Positions 35,257 to 48,331 of a stretch of 64,000 bases of DNA are shown here, one piece after another (position 1 is the stretch's first letter; the number at the start of each line of letters is the position of its first letter). This stretch comes from Arthrinium phaeospermum. Lineage: Eukaryota; Ascomycota; Sordariomycetes; Amphisphaeriales; Apiosporaceae. Under the pieces are notes generated by a model, which searched no databases, had not been told where the DNA came from, and saw only the letters and a list, made by a program, of their open reading frames with translations. The DNA lies in contig QYRS01000006.1 in assembly GCA_006503535.1 (NCBI GenBank), positions 744,001-808,000 of the forward strand, in the 5' to 3' direction. A program made the translations under genes and the position numbers.

Positions 35257-37406
35257 TTATTTCATATCACTCAGATGCGTTGCCCCTTTGAGCAGCCGAC
35301 CGGGTCCACCCTGGGCAAACCGTGATCCGTCAACCCGCTCCCTCCAGTGAGTAGCTTTACCCAGAGCTCTGGAGTTTCCATTCGTCGTCAGGAGAACCTT
35401 GAACACCTTGTCATCGCCACCCGCTTTCTTCAGCAGTTCTACCAACTTGACCAGATGAGGAATTTCCGTTGCCTTGTTGATCAACTCCAGTCCGTCGAGA
35501 ATGAACGTCACCGTCGGTGGAGTATGTGAAAGCAATTGCTCAATTACATCAAGCGCAGCCGATACCGCCGATAACGATGTGCTTCCTTCCGGGGCACTTA
35601 TATTAAGTGTCTCCAGGCTGAGCTTGGAGGCTGACTCAAAAGTCGGGGGTAAGATGTTGATAATTTGATCTAGAACCGTGTATAGTAGCGCCACGAGGGT
35701 CGCTTCAGACGTCGTGGTGGTCGCCGACATAAACCCGTACTTGCGCCTGCAGAAGAAGGACACGCATGGTAGCTCCGCTTGCATGGTGAGATCGTAGATT
35801 CTCAGGGCCGTAAGTGACAAGCCTGACCCGGCGTCGGTCACGTAGGGACCCTCGACCCACATAAGCTGCGAGCTCTTGTTTTGGATCCATGACTGGATGG
35901 GAGTCGACACCTCTTGGGTAGCATGGGCGACGTGGTACCTCTCAGGATGTTCTTAAGTTCCTCACGTCCGTCGTCGGTAAATTTGGCCAGTACAAGTTCA
36001 GCTTGCCGACGAAGATCAGTACGTGAGACCCAGTTATTGTTGTTGTTGTCGGTCTCAGGCTCGTCATCTACTGTTTTGGTTAGCTATTATGATGATCCGA
36101 GTATGCCAAGTGGAAACCCACCCCTAGGTTCAAGTTCATTCTGCAGCTCTGCCTCCCCCAACCTCAGCAAGCCGACATTGATCTGCCCTTTCTGCTGTTG
36201 TTCTATACGGACTCAGTACGTCACATTGTGTTGGGGCGGTTTGCGAGTTTGATACACACCATAAAGGAACTGCTCTCCAGTTGCACAAAGAGTCTCCGTC
36301 GAGTCTCTCCCGATCTTCTTGAACCCATCGAGTAGCTGCTGGGTCCTTGCCTCAGTTACGAGTGGGTCTTCATTCCGAATCCCATCGGCTGCAATTCTGA
36401 GATCTCGGCCACGGTCGATCCTGTCGACGATGTAATTCACTCTTTGCTGGTTGGTTAACTCAGCCCCGTGGCGGATACTAGCAATGGCTTTGCGGATATT
36501 GGTTGTCCTAGTCTGGAACTCTCGGGTGTAATAGTTCTCGTTAAAGTAAGACCTGATCCGCTTCTTCCTGGACTGATACCAGCACATAGCCTCATGTAGG
36601 AACTCGAAGATGCGGATATACAGTTTGACAACACGTGGCTTCATCTGAGTAGGGTTTCCGACGTCGCATATCTTTGGTATATCAACGAGTTCTTCTTGAA
36701 TCTCTCCGAGCTCCGTAGCAAATGCCTCGGCGACGGTTTGGCGATTAGTAGAAACCTTCCTCAATTGTGAGCTCCAGTCAAATCAAAGCTCCTTCTGGCC
36801 TGTAATCCATATAGTGAGCAAAACGCACCTTGGCGATAGAGGTGAGCACACCAGTCACGAGACTGAGGTATTTGTCATTGTCCGGGATGATCGAAAATAG
36901 GTAGGAGTGGTCGCTCAGGGTCCCAACAAAGCTCTGAAACCCATCTACAAACTTGCCACGAGCTCCACTCCTCTTTTGGTCGAACTCGTTTGCGGCTGTA
37001 GCAACGGCACCGAAAAGTGCCTCGACTGAAGGCAGGGAGTTTCCCCTCGAGGTGCCGGGGAACCGATGACCGAAATCAGTCCACAGCTCGACCACCTTGC
37101 GGCATTGATCCTGCAAACCTTCTGTATCGCTTTCGCTTGATTTCAAGTAAGCAATTGTGGCAATTTTATCTCCTGGGCTTATAGCCCGGGCGATCGATCG
37201 ATGCGTTACCTTGACGGATGCTTGAATTTGAGCCATTCGCTGAAAGTACGAGCTTCAGAGATCTTTCGAGCCTCATTTGCTACAGCTTCATTTGCAGTCG
37301 TGTGTAGAGCCTGTTCGATGGCCAGAGATTCGCCGTCACCGGAAAGCCCAAGGCTGAATTGCCGGACCAATCTCGTCACCTGGGGTTCGAATGTATGGTC
37401 AGGCAT
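35257..37406 (-). pseudogene. DUF7708-type fungal protein with a 2-nt frame break
   Basis: Large minus-strand gene of a lineage-specific fungal family. Exons: 37406-37210, 37135-36829, 36755-36260, 36202-36122 and 36070-35257. The first four fit in phase. The N-terminal half contains the DUF7708-like stretch ANEFDQKRSGARGKF and HSYLFSIIPDNDKYLSLVTG, then a helical region rich in Arg and Tyr. The last exon encodes VAHATQEVSTPIQSWIQ, MWVEGPY, LPCVSFFCRRKYGF, TFILDGLELI and KVLLTTNGNSRALGK, the usual C-terminal block of the family, and ends cleanly. Between ELKNIL and YHVAHATQ (about 35937-35945) the frame shifts: two extra bases prevent read-through, and no intron of normal size repairs it without losing conserved sequence. 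It may be a pseudogene or an assembly error. No P-loop is visible. Confidence 0.65.
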
Positions 37407-37986
37407 TATACTGTGATGACAACGGATTACAATAAGCCCTTGCCATTTCAACAATGGTTTGCTTGAATTGGAGTTTGGCGACTCTGCGTGGTATGATGCC
37501 AGAGCATGTTCCCTGGAGGTATTTGTTCGAGAACTACAGCATGGCTGCCTGGCCAAGACCAAGAAGCTACCCCTCCAGCACATGGTAAGCGACCGAATCA
37601 ATTAGGTGCATGTGCAAGTGTGATAAGCAAACGTGTGCATAAGCGCTAGCTACTGGAGTGTTGCCCCAGCCTGATGTCTACTACAAGTACCTCCAATCAA
37701 TTTGGGGGCTGTAAGACATGCAGAGTCAGCCAAGCTCAGAATTGCAATGCAGAATGCATCAAGAAATGATAAGCGCCCAGCCATAAGGCAGCCAGGCACC
37801 CACCGTGGCCCTCCTAGGTTGAACAACGGCCGGTATTACAGAGGGAGTGAGATTTTCTTCCTATCTCCTTGAGACCACTTACCCCTCACCATTTTTCAAC
37901 TCAAGTCACCATCCACCGCGCATTCAGGTGATATAGTACACGGCACCTTGGAGTTTGTTATATACAGCAGCCTCTCACTCCTGAAC
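37407..37986. other. Intergenic spacer, divergent promoters
   Basis: 580 bp between the DUF7708-type gene (minus) and the AAA ATPase gene (plus). No other gene seen. Confidence 0.5.
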
Positions 37987-40900
37987 ATGCCGCCGGAAGC
38001 AAGCTCGCGCTTACGTGTTCAAATGGGGGATATGAACGCGCAGGTAACTGAGGCAATAAAGGAAAACACCTGTTCCAAAAAAGTGAACAACATCTACCTG
38101 GATGAAGTTGAGCCCATGGCAACCAATCTCGACGTTGACGCTAATGCATCTGTTGCATCTACTGGGACCACACCTCAGATTGACTCAAGACCGAAGGAGA
38201 GCGCCAACTTTTCCCTGCAATGTCCAATCACCAAAAAGTCACATGCGCACTTGGCGGGCTTCAACATGACGACTTGTCCGGCCTGTGGTCAAGAGATCCC
38301 AGCGAGCCTTGATTCTGAGAGCAAGTCTAGTCACGATAGCGACTCGAGCTCTGATAGCGATTCGACCGACAGTAGTATCGACGAAGACCTTACCAAGGAC
38401 GAAGATACAGGCGGATCTGGACAGCCTTCGATGAGAACAACAGTCATATTCCAGAATGTGATGGGTTTCACCATCAGAGCCGTGCGATGGCCGGATACTT
38501 TCAACTTCGATGAAACAAGAACAAACCATGCAGCAGCAGCTAGTGACGATGTGGCTTTTGAGGTCGTAACTAGATTGCAAACTTCCATCCGCGGTCGACG
38601 GGTGCCGCGTCGTATACGCAAGCTTTATCCTCGACGCCCTGAATCGGCTGGTGCAGGAACCTACCAACGGGGATTGGGTCTTGGCATGTTGAAAGACCCG
38701 TTCTTGGAGATCAAAGTCGCGTCGACATTCATCAAAATCAACTCCAAGGTACTGGTGGATATACTCAAGTTCGTCGTCTCGTATTACCCCGCTGTCAATC
38801 TAGACGACAGCCGTCTTGTTCTCTACGAGCCGTTTGCCGTCGTCATGCATCATCTACCTCAACTGGAAGGCTTCCTGAAAACAGTTGATAGCCTGGACAT
38901 GATCTACGACTCGAGGTCTTGGACTCCGGAATCCAAGGCACTTGTCTTCCAGCAGCTCGAGGCCTTCGTTCAATTCTTCAAACAGACAAAGTATACGACT
39001 CCGATAGCAGAGGAGGTTGCACGTAATGCAAGAGGATTTTGTACCTTCCGCATGCTGTGGCACTTGCTGCGGCCAGGGTGTACGGTCTATGTCTTGAGAG
39101 ATGGCATCCTCAGTGCCCACATCATTGCCGAAGTCTCTAATGACAGCAACGTGTCCCAGTCTGGTCAAGGTTTTGTCCATGCATACCGAATCAGACTTTG
39201 GCATCTAGACTTCGATGGACGCCATGTAGGGAGGTGCGAAGGGTTCGCTAGCATACCTGCTTTTGAAGGTGAAAGAGCCATCACCTCGTTGAGGGTTTTC
39301 CCCGTTGAATATCGCGATGATACGGATGGCGGCGAAACCAGAAGAGAGCTTGAGAAGATGGGCAAAGAATGGTTTGGGTATCTTCTAGGCGCCTCGGCAC
39401 ATTATAAGGGAGAGTTTATGGGCCCAATAGGTCGTCAGGTAAGGAAATTGCCGCTGATGTCGCCCTCAAGTATGCTGATAGGCGCAGTTTGATGGCCGAG
39501 TGTTTATAGATAACGTGGCTTACATCGAAGAACACTCGGCAAAGATACCGCAGCAGAAGCCGCCGCCGCCGCCGGAGCCAGCAAGAATGCCGCCGCCGGT
39601 TCACCCATCGCGTTTCAATCCGAGCTCCCATGCCGTACCCATACCTCCCCCGTCATCCTACAAAGATCTACCTACTGTGGGGGAAATCGCCGATCTGGGG
39701 GAGGGTCTTGCGGTCTGTTCGTGCGATGAATGCCGTGGGAAACGTGTGCACCCTCCACCCGGATTTCAATGGACGGACTATGATCTCATTGACCCCAAAA
39801 CCACGAAATCTTTAGAACTGCCCGACGGGCCCAATGGCAAGGACCACCGATATCTATTGTGTTCACGTCGACTCTTCGGCTTCGTTTTCAAGTCTAGAAA
39901 GTGGGGTGAGTTACTTCCGCAATACTACATAACATCTGCCCCATTGTGAGCTATAGGTAACGAAGTTGGTAGAGGTCCTCGACGTCAAATATTGCTCCGA
40001 TCCACGTATACAACCCAAGGCTATCGAGTCTCTTGTCATGCGAGACGATAGGAAAATGACTATCCAGGCGCTAGTTCAACAATATAACACTTCAAGCTCG
40101 AAAGAGGGTGACCCACAGCGAAAGCAGTGGGGGGCCGATTACATCGAGAGCAAGGGCGAGGGCCAGATATTTCTTCTCCATGGGGGCCCGGGAGTCGGAA
40201 AGTCATTGTAAGTGGTAGTCTGGTGAACGTGTCAGCACCTAACACGCTTGAGGTTCAATATGCTTACAACCATAAATAGCACCGCAGGCAAGCCACTACA
40301 AACAGTTTCTGACATAAAATTACGAAGCAGTCATGACTAACATCCAGGGTCAGAGTGTATTGCGGAATTTACTGGCAGGCCTCTCTTGTCGCTCAATGTT
40401 GGCGACATTGGGACCTCAGAGGAGAATGTGGAAGACAACCTATCTTATTGGTTCAACCTCGCAGAGAAATGGGGCGCCGTCATGCTGATCGACGAGGCCG
40501 ACGTCTACCTCGAAAGACGAACTGTGTCGGATCTGCGACGGAACGGCATAGTGTCTGGTGAGGCAGCCTTCAGTCCCAAATGACTGCCATGATCACTTGC
40601 TTACAATTTTAGTTTTTCTGCGCTGCATGGAGTACTACCGAGGAATCTTATTCCTCACCACTAACCGAATAGGCCACTTCGATGACGCCTTTGTGTCCCG
40701 TATCCACCTCGTGATACATTACGAGCCCCTCGGTGAAACCGAGCGGCGCAGGATCTGGACGCAGTTCTTCCAGAAGCTCGAGGACGAAAGGAAGGACATC
40801 GCCGTCACCAGCCGCGCGAGGAACTATGTCCTGTACGACCCCGAGATCAATGACGTCAAATGGAATGGCAGGGAGATTCGGAACGGTAAGCTGGACCAAA

Positions 40901-41185
40901 CAGTACCCCATCTTTGTGCATCTAGTATAGGTGTTGTTTGAAACTGATTTTGAACTTGGGAATGCAGCTTTCCAAACGGCTGTCGCTCTTGCCGACTTTG
41001 AGTTTTCAGCCAAAGAGAACAAGCGAGAATACGAAACTGCGCAGCTCGACCAGAAGCACTTCCAGCAGATCTGTGGCATGGCGTTGCAGTTCAAGGGCTA
41101 CCTGACGAACCTCCATGGGATGGATGAGCATGGAAGGGCGTTTGTGTCCAAGGCAAGGGATGATGGGACCGAGGAGCAAAGGTAG
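37987..41185 (+). CDS. AAA-family ATPase with N-terminal fungal domain and 8-nt microexon
   Basis: Seven exons: 37987-39438, 39488-39905, 39973-40207, 40280-40287, 40354-40557, 40613-40885 and 40968-41185. They total 936 codons (935 aa). Residues 1-150 are acidic and Ser-rich with a CPACGQEIP pair. A middle domain (about 200-560; LRPGCTVYVLRDG, GREV-like loops) fits the domain that precedes AAA modules in fungal ATPases (DUF7025 type). A proline run (PQQKPPPPPEPARMPPP) follows. Walker A is GGPGVGKS, continued by FTAECIAEFTG only if an 8-nt exon is used. Walker B is VMLIDEADVYLE. ILFLTTNR (sensor 1) and FDDAFVSRIHL (arginine-finger region) follow. The ATP-driven function and client are unknown. 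Confidence 0.88.
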
Positions 41186-42378
41186 CTGGAGCATCACAAT
41201 CATTACTCAGGTAAAGACGGCCGCCTGGGAGGATTGGCCACATGTCCCTCATTTATTAATAGCAACTGCCATTGCCATTTCCTACCTCGACGCTGCTTTT
41301 CTCTCGTTTGCAGCACTGTAAACATTGACTGCTAAGAAGTCAATGCAACTTCATCGAATGTAACACAGTCAGCTGCCTTATCGCTCAAGTTCCACTGAAT
41401 TGGCACTACCTAGTAATATCTCCGCGCACCCCGGTCGTCAAGCGGGATGGGAACCGCTAGCATCTAGGTAGTATGCTATTGCAAAAGACGAACTTCTTGT
41501 TAAAGCACTTAGTGGTTGCCTAGGTAGCAAGTACGGATAGTTGATGTGGTAATGATTTTGTGTCGCCGCAAGCATAGTCCTTGCGGGCGTAGCGCTCCCC
41601 GCTCGTCAACTACCGCACGCGTGGGCGACCCTATGAATGCACCGTGCAGACGGACGCGCGGTTCCACGTTCCCCTGTGGCAACTAGTAGAAAGCAACGTT
41701 GTCGTTTGAAACAATCCTATTACAGGTGGTAGATAAAGTACGTCCCATACTGTCGTGAGAGCTGGTTATTTGACTCAGCAAATAGGGGCGGGTATCCATC
41801 TCAATGGCACGGGGGCATGTCGCCAACCGGCGCAGCGAGCTGGGTGTGTTTGGATGCAATGTCGCGTTAAGGCATTGATTGTTGTTGAGATGGCGCCAGC
41901 CGCGGCGCCCGGGTCTAGCAGCGCACTTGGGCCGTGCTGACTCATCTGCGACTGGGGGTGGGGTTTCTGCCACTTTTGGCCGCCCCTACAGATCGGGAAG
42001 CCGTTTCATGCCTTGAAGGGCGAAGGTGGCCAACCAGTGGATGGACCAGCGATGGATGGATCTCGTTGCCGGCCACTCCACTAGGGCCGTTTTTTCCAGG
42101 CGTCGCTCATTTCGCATGTCGATTTCTGGCCAGAATCCGACCCCCTGAGAGGCGTATGATCAGGGGTCGGGATAACAGAATGGAGTCGCGGTGGCCAAAT
42201 GCCAATCAAGTACACCCAACGCCACCAGGATGCCACCCCACAAGCGGTCCTCAATTAGCAGACAACAATGCACTTTGCAACGAAAAGCATCGAGCCATGA
42301 ACCACCAAAAGGCCACCAGGGCCGCGCCAAAAGACAGGATGAACATCCTTCAGCATTCAGATACACGGAGCCAAGCCA
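41186..42378. other. Intergenic spacer, 1.19 kb
   Basis: No convincing gene. A 150-aa frame at 41934-42386 runs into the start of the ankyrin-CorA gene and has no family character. The right part is presumably its promoter. Confidence 0.5.
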
Positions 42379-45300
42379 ATGGATAGTAGAGGGAACCCCA
42401 GCACCAAGCATGCGCGGCTTGGGAGCAAGGCCAGCGAAACCAGCAGATCCAGCAATGCCACAATCACAACCCACGACTCGAGCGCTACGGTCACCCAGCG
42501 CGACCAGGACCAATACTTGCGCGAGCTCACCGCTGCCTGCGCGCGGGGAAATGAGGAACGAGTGCGCCGCGTCCTGACGGAGAACCAACCATGGACCAGC
42601 GAAAAAGCCAAGGCCGCGTTGCGCAAAGCGCTGCAGAAGGCGTCGGCGCGACACCACATCAACATCATCCGCCTGCTGCTCCATTACGGCGCCGAGGTCA
42701 ACGCCGGTGCCGACGATGAGTTCCCACCGCTTTACCGAGCCGCCCAGGCGGGCCAGTGCGCCGTCGTTGAGGAGCTGCTCAAGCACCGCCCGAACCTGGA
42801 GGCGCGCGAGACGCGCACTTTGCAGACGCCGCTGTTCGCCGCCAGCGTGAGAGGCTTTCACTCCATCGTCACGCTGCTCCTCAACGCAGGCGCGCACGTC
42901 GATGCCCAGGATAAAGACGAGCGCACCCCCTTGTTAGCCATGGCCACCAACTCCAACTTCAAGTCCATGGAGACGGCGTCGCTCCTCGCGGACCACCGCG
43001 CCAACCTCGAGGCCAAAGACCAGATCGGCCGAACGCCCCTCCTCTGGGCCGCCACCAACTGGAACTACGACTTCGCCAAGACACTCCTGCAAAAGGGCGC
43101 CAGCGTGGCGGCCATCAACAACCGTGGCCGTACGGCTTTGCACCTGACTGTCGACAGCAGCAACAGTGGCAAAGGCGGAGACATGTCGCCCGAGGCCCAG
43201 AGGCCGCGCGAGGAGATGCTGAAGCTCCTGTTGCAGCACGGCGCCAATGCCAACGCAGCCAGTGATGGAGGCTGGAGACCCCTGCACAACGCTGCTCAGA
43301 AGGGTCTGACGTCCATTGTGGAGATTCTGCTCCAGGCCGGTGCTGATGTCAACGCCACCGTGTCCAACGGCATGACCGCACTGCACTGGGCTGCCTTTAA
43401 TGGTTTCGAGCAAGTGGCCCAGGTATTATGGGCCTGCCCCGAGACCGATCTGGGCAAGAAAGATACCTTCGGCCGTGCCGCATGGCTGTATGCCGCAGAG
43501 CGTGGCCACGACGAAATTGTCGAGCTCTTGTCTCCCGGCCACAATAGCCACCGCCTGCCAAAGGAAATGCTGGACGCCACCCAGGCCTTCAACGCTACCG
43601 TCGTCGAGTTCAAAGACTACGGTGAGAAGCAGCGCATTTCCAAACCTTCTGTATTCGACCTGCTGTACAAGTGGGACGAGAAGAACGGTCGACCCTCAAT
43701 TCCGCTTTGGACGGATGGACCCCCCGGACACGCCAAGAGCGAGTTCAAGTGGATACATCTGCCTGCCAACAATGTAAGTTCAAGTCTCATGTCCACTCAG
43801 TTCTTTGAACAGCCCTCTGACTTCTCATCTAGCTTGCCTGGGTTGAAACGCTCATGATCAACTGGTTCATCGAATCAGGATGTCGCGACCTCGAGGGCTT
43901 CAAGGCCCTCATCAAAACCTTGGAACAGGAGCACTGTGGCCCATTGCCCCACGCCAATTATATGAGACCCTTCTGCCAGCGCATTTCCTCCCAACACCCT
44001 GGCGATGAAGATGCAGGGCCTCCTCCCGGAGAAGACACACTCAGCCCCTGGAAGGGCATCCGCCGCAGCACCAGCAACTTGTCGCAGATGACCCTCAGCC
44101 AGGGCATACCCGGCGGAGACGGCAAAATCGCCATGTTCATGCCGTACCTTCACTACGAGACGGACGAGAGCCGACAGAAGATGATGGACGCCATCAAGAT
44201 CGTGTCCTCGGCCAGCAATGCGAGCTCCCAAGACAAGACGCCCGATACGATGCTTTTGGAGGCCTACCTGAACAAGAAGCCGTCTCTACACCCTAGGAGG
44301 ACGCTCGACCAGTTCTTCTACCGCGGTATCGACACGTCGGCCCGCGATCGCGACCAGGTCGTGTACCGCTACTGTGAAGACCATGGCCACGAGCGCAAAG
44401 TGTTCATGGTGGACCAGCTCTGGGTTTTCGTTTTGAACAAGGACCTTATCATTACCTGCTTTCCCGAGCGCTGGGACATTGGGAAAAAGAAGGATCCTCT
44501 GGGAGTGCTGGACGGTATTGTGGCCGAAATGAACGCCAAAACTCGACCGCCCGTTCGAAGTGTCTACCATATGGCCATCCTGGTTTCTGGCCGCTGCTCC
44601 GGCATGTTCTCGCGACACCGGGCGGATGACCAAGACTACCAGTTCCTCGACATGTTTGAGAGCTCCGTCGGTCGAGTAACCGAAGACCTGACGCACTTGT
44701 TCCACCGGTTCGAGCAGGCATCGTCGCAGAGTCGGCAGTGGGCTCGTCCGTCCCGCCGGTCCAAGCTGCGCAGCAGCAAGAAGAAGACGAAGAAGGCGCC
44801 CACAGAGGAGTCCACCTCGTTCGACCGTTTGCTCGATATCGGAGCAGAGACTTCGCTGCTGACTGAGGTGCGGGATATCCGCGACGAGCTCAACATCCTG
44901 ACCATGATCCTCAACTCCCAGCTGTGGACCCTGGGCGACCTGAAGAACTGCCTGGTAGAGGAGCTGAGTCTCAGCGCCGCGTCGAGCCGGTTGATGCGCA
45001 ACAATGTCAACAACTGGCACGCCGCCGACATCCGCAAGCGCACCCTCGAGCAGGAGCGCCACCTCAAGGTCCACAAGCGCGATATCCAGTCCATGGACGA
45101 GCAGGCCGAGCGACTTTATCAGTCGCTGACCGACTTGCTGGACTTGAAGCAGAAGCACAGCAACGCGCTCGAGGCCCGGTTCGCCAGTGAGCAGGCCCTG
45201 GCCGCGGCGAGGTCGGGCCAGACCGTCATGGTCTTCACCATTGTCACCATTATCTTCTTGCCCATGTCTTTCATTTCCTCCTACTTCGGCGTCAACATCG

Positions 45301-45821
45301 ACTCCTTCGACAGCCTCTCGGGCGAGTACGTGGCGGCGTGGACGTTTGGCGTCGGGTCGGCCATCTCGGTCGTCTTCGTCATGATGGCCTACACCGTCGT
45401 TGACATCACAAAGGCCCTCACCCGGTTCGGCGCACTATTGAAGCGCATCACCGCGCGGCGCGACGACGACGACAAGAACGCCGACGACGAGCACCACGAC
45501 AGCGACTACGAGCCCGTGGCCGTCATCTCCAACCCGCCGACGCCGATGCCGTTCCAGCAGCCGACTTTCGGCAACGCCTCGCAGCAGCACCAGCACCAGT
45601 CCGGGCCGTTGTCCAAGATCGGGACCAACAACACGAACCGGTCCGACGCCATGGAGATGGGCTTGTTGAAATCGACGCAGCTCGACCTGGTCAAGACCAA
45701 GACGGCCATCAGCATCCTGTCCAAGACGCGGTCCGCCAGCATCCGGAGCCGGCGGGGGTTCGGGGACGACGACTTGGAGTGGGGGCGGGCGGATCGGGAG
45801 ATGAGCGCGGCGACTAATTAA
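42379..45821 (+). CDS. Ankyrin-repeat protein with CorA-like Mg2+ channel domain
   Basis: Two exons, 42379-43773 and 43833-45821, give 1127 aa (1128 codons with stop). Residues 1-45 are disordered. About ten ankyrin repeats span about 45-380 (IRLLLHYGAEVNAGADDEFP, LLLQHGANANAASDGGW). A middle domain with conserved HYETDESRQ and VFMVDQLWVFVL follows, as in fungal ankyrin-CorA proteins. A long helical part (LTEVRDIRDELNILTMILNS) leads to two TM helices near 929-950 and 965-985. The loop between them reads YFGVNIDS, in place of the YGMN signature of CorA. In the family TM1 lines the pore; with GVN, transport of Mg2+ is uncertain. The acidic, Gln/Asn-rich tail is probably cytoplasmic. Confidence 0.9.
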
Positions 45822-46530
45822 TTCCAAAACTAAACTAAAACTTATTTACTAATAGTACGTGGGCATGATATGATAGAGATTTTTGTTAGAGCTACAGTTA
45901 GATACCACTCCAGTCTTTACTTTAGATAATATTTTAAAAACTTCAATGTTTCTACTCTCAGCGACCCGTTCGATGATACGTATTCGGATGCATATGCTCC
46001 TCGGTCAGCTTTTCTTGCGATTGCGGTCTGGAATTTACTGTGGCTAGTACGCCCCCGCTCTTGTCTTCTCCCGGCTTGTCCATAATACTAGAGGGCGGGA
46101 CGGCGTGCTCGTTCCGCGTCATCTTGGCGAGAATCTATCTGGTCGCGTTGTTGACAATCTAGTAGGACATCAGTTGGTTGTTGGTTCGTAGGTTTGTAGC
46201 CAATGTTACCCCAAGTGGTATTCACGGTATCCCTTACATCTTGTAGCAACCCTCGTGCATGTCCCGGGGAACCGGATCGACTCTTGCCCCCCTGTAGCGT
46301 TAGCGCGCCTACGCCCCCAACAAGATGACCCGAACTCTTTATCTGGAGCTGTGCCGCTTGTTCCTCAGTTCTCCGGGAATGAGCAGAATGTTGATTTGGT
46401 ACATTTCCAACTCCCTACATAAATCTTTTAACCCCTGACGTCAACGTCAACATTGACCACCAATTCAGCTCCCTATTTCTGACTATCTACCTGCCGCTTG
46501 CTCCGGTAAGGCTCATCATCCCTTGCATCA
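45822..46530. other. Intergenic spacer
   Basis: About 700 bp, AT-rich at its left end. It holds the P450 promoter on the right. No gene seen. Confidence 0.5.
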
Positions 46531-48331
46531 ATGGCCGGGCTCCTCTTGGTGTTGGCCGTCGGCTTGCTGCTGGCAATTGCCTCAGTGGTCAACACGGGCC
46601 TTCGGCTGCTGCACAACTACCGGCTGGCGAAGACCATTGGTGCGCCTATACGCATCATTCCCATCAGCCCACTCAACCCCTTCTGGGTCCTGCTGGACCG
46701 GAAGGTCCTCGCGTTCGTCCGCCGTCTGCCGTTCGGCGACAACAGCTTCACCCGATACAACTGGCGAGGATGGGAGGTCGAGGACCGATGGCGATCCCAT
46801 TATGAGATGGGGGATATTTGGGTCTTGGTCACGCCTCTTAAGAACTGGGTTTATCTTAATGATCCCGATGCTGTGATGTCGGTGTATCGGAGAGGCAATG
46901 AGTTCACGCGGCCCGTGTTTGTCTCAGGTTGGTCTTCAGACAATACTCGCCCACAGGAAGTATAGACTGACACAACGCCCAACATCTAGCGATACTGGAT
47001 GTCTTTGGGCCGAACATATCCACTGTGAGTCCAGTATTTTCCGAGACGTTACCGCCAGAGTGTCATCAGAAACAGGCTAACGCTGCATCATTCAGGCTGA
47101 AGGACAGCGTTGGAAAACGCAGCGACGCATAGCGACGCATTGCTTCAATGAGGCGAACAACAAGATTGTATGGTCCGAGGCCACCACTCTCGCCAGCGAT
47201 ATGCTCCGATACTGGACTTCCAAGTCTTCGATCAGGTCCTCCGACCAAGACTTGAGGACTCTGTCACTGCATGTACTTTCGCGGGCCGCTTTCGGAAAGT
47301 CCTTCAAGTTCGAAGGCGCCGACGAGAGGGACCCCTCCAGTAGCCCGTCCGGCAACTACAAACAGTCGTTGAATACCATATTGGAGAACTGCATGCTGAT
47401 CCTCGGCCTCGGCACCAAAGTGCTGTCATTCCCCTGGCTTCCCCGCAAGCTCCGGGAAGTCTACCAGGCCTGGCTCTCCTTCCACGCCTACATGACCAGC
47501 GTGTACGAAGAGGGCAAGCAAGCCGCCGCCGAGGGCAAGCAAGCCGGCGACAACAACCTCATGACGCTCATGGTCCGCGCCTCGCAGGACGATCCCGAGT
47601 CCCTGACCGAGAGCGAGATCTACGGCAACATGTTCGCTGTCAGCTTCGCGGGCCACGACACCACCGCCAACACCTTCACATTTGCCCTCTACTTCCTGGC
47701 GGCGCACCCCGACGTCCAGGACTGGCTCGCGGAAGAGATCCGGGGCGTATTGGGAGACCGCGAGCCCCAAGACTGGGACTACCGCGCCGATTTCCCGCGC
47801 TTGAAGCGCTGCCTGTCCGTCATGTACGAGACCATGCGGCTTTACACCCCGGTGCCTGGGCTGAGGTGGAACGCCGACCATGCCCAGCCGGTGACTGTCC
47901 AGGGCAAGACGTACGTCCTCCCGCCCCAAAGCATGGTAGCTCCCAGCTACGGCGCTCTTCATACGGACCCCCGGTTCTGGGGTAAGGACTCGCTGGCGTG
48001 GCGGCCGTCGCGCTGGATCAAGAAGTCCTCTGCCGCCGGGCCGGTGGGTGGCGAGGCCGAAGAGTACAACATGCCCCCGCGCGGCGCCTTCATCGGCTGG
48101 TCCGAGGGCATCCGCGACTGCGTGGGCCGCAAGTTCTCGCAGGTCGAGTTCGTGGCGACCATGGCGGTGCTGTTCCGCCATTGGCGGGTCGATCCGGTCG
48201 TCTTCCCCGGGGAGACGCCGGGGGCGGCGCGGGAGCGGGTGGTGCGTCTCATCGAGACGGACTCGTACGCGGTGTTGCTTTTGCAGATGCTGCACCCCGA
48301 GAGGGCGCCGTTGGTCTGGAGGAAAGCGTAG
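46531..48331 (+). CDS. Cytochrome P450 monooxygenase
   Basis: Haem-thiolate monooxygenase anchored in the ER by an N-terminal helix (LLLVLAVGLLLAIASVV). Three exons, 46531-46927, 46990-47024 (35 nt) and 47096-48331, total 556 codons (555 aa). Family landmarks: EGQRWKTQRRI (C-helix), AGHDTTANTF (I-helix oxygen-binding site), YETMRLY (ExxR), WRPSRW (PERF-like region) and FIGWSEGIRDCVGRKFSQVEF around the haem Cys. Its first Phe position departs from the commonest FxxGxRxCxG form with Trp-Ser, which is frequent in this fungal clade. The tail LIETDSYAVLLLQM is typical. No tailoring genes adjoin it, so membership of a biosynthetic cluster is not supported. Confidence 0.94.

Noticed and set aside
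41934..42386. 150-residue frame before the ankyrin-CorA gene
   Set aside because: Runs into the true start of the next gene in another frame and has no conserved features.
42160..42897. 245-residue minus-strand frame at the start of the ankyrin-CorA gene
   Set aside because: Overlaps well-supported ankyrin repeats on the plus strand.
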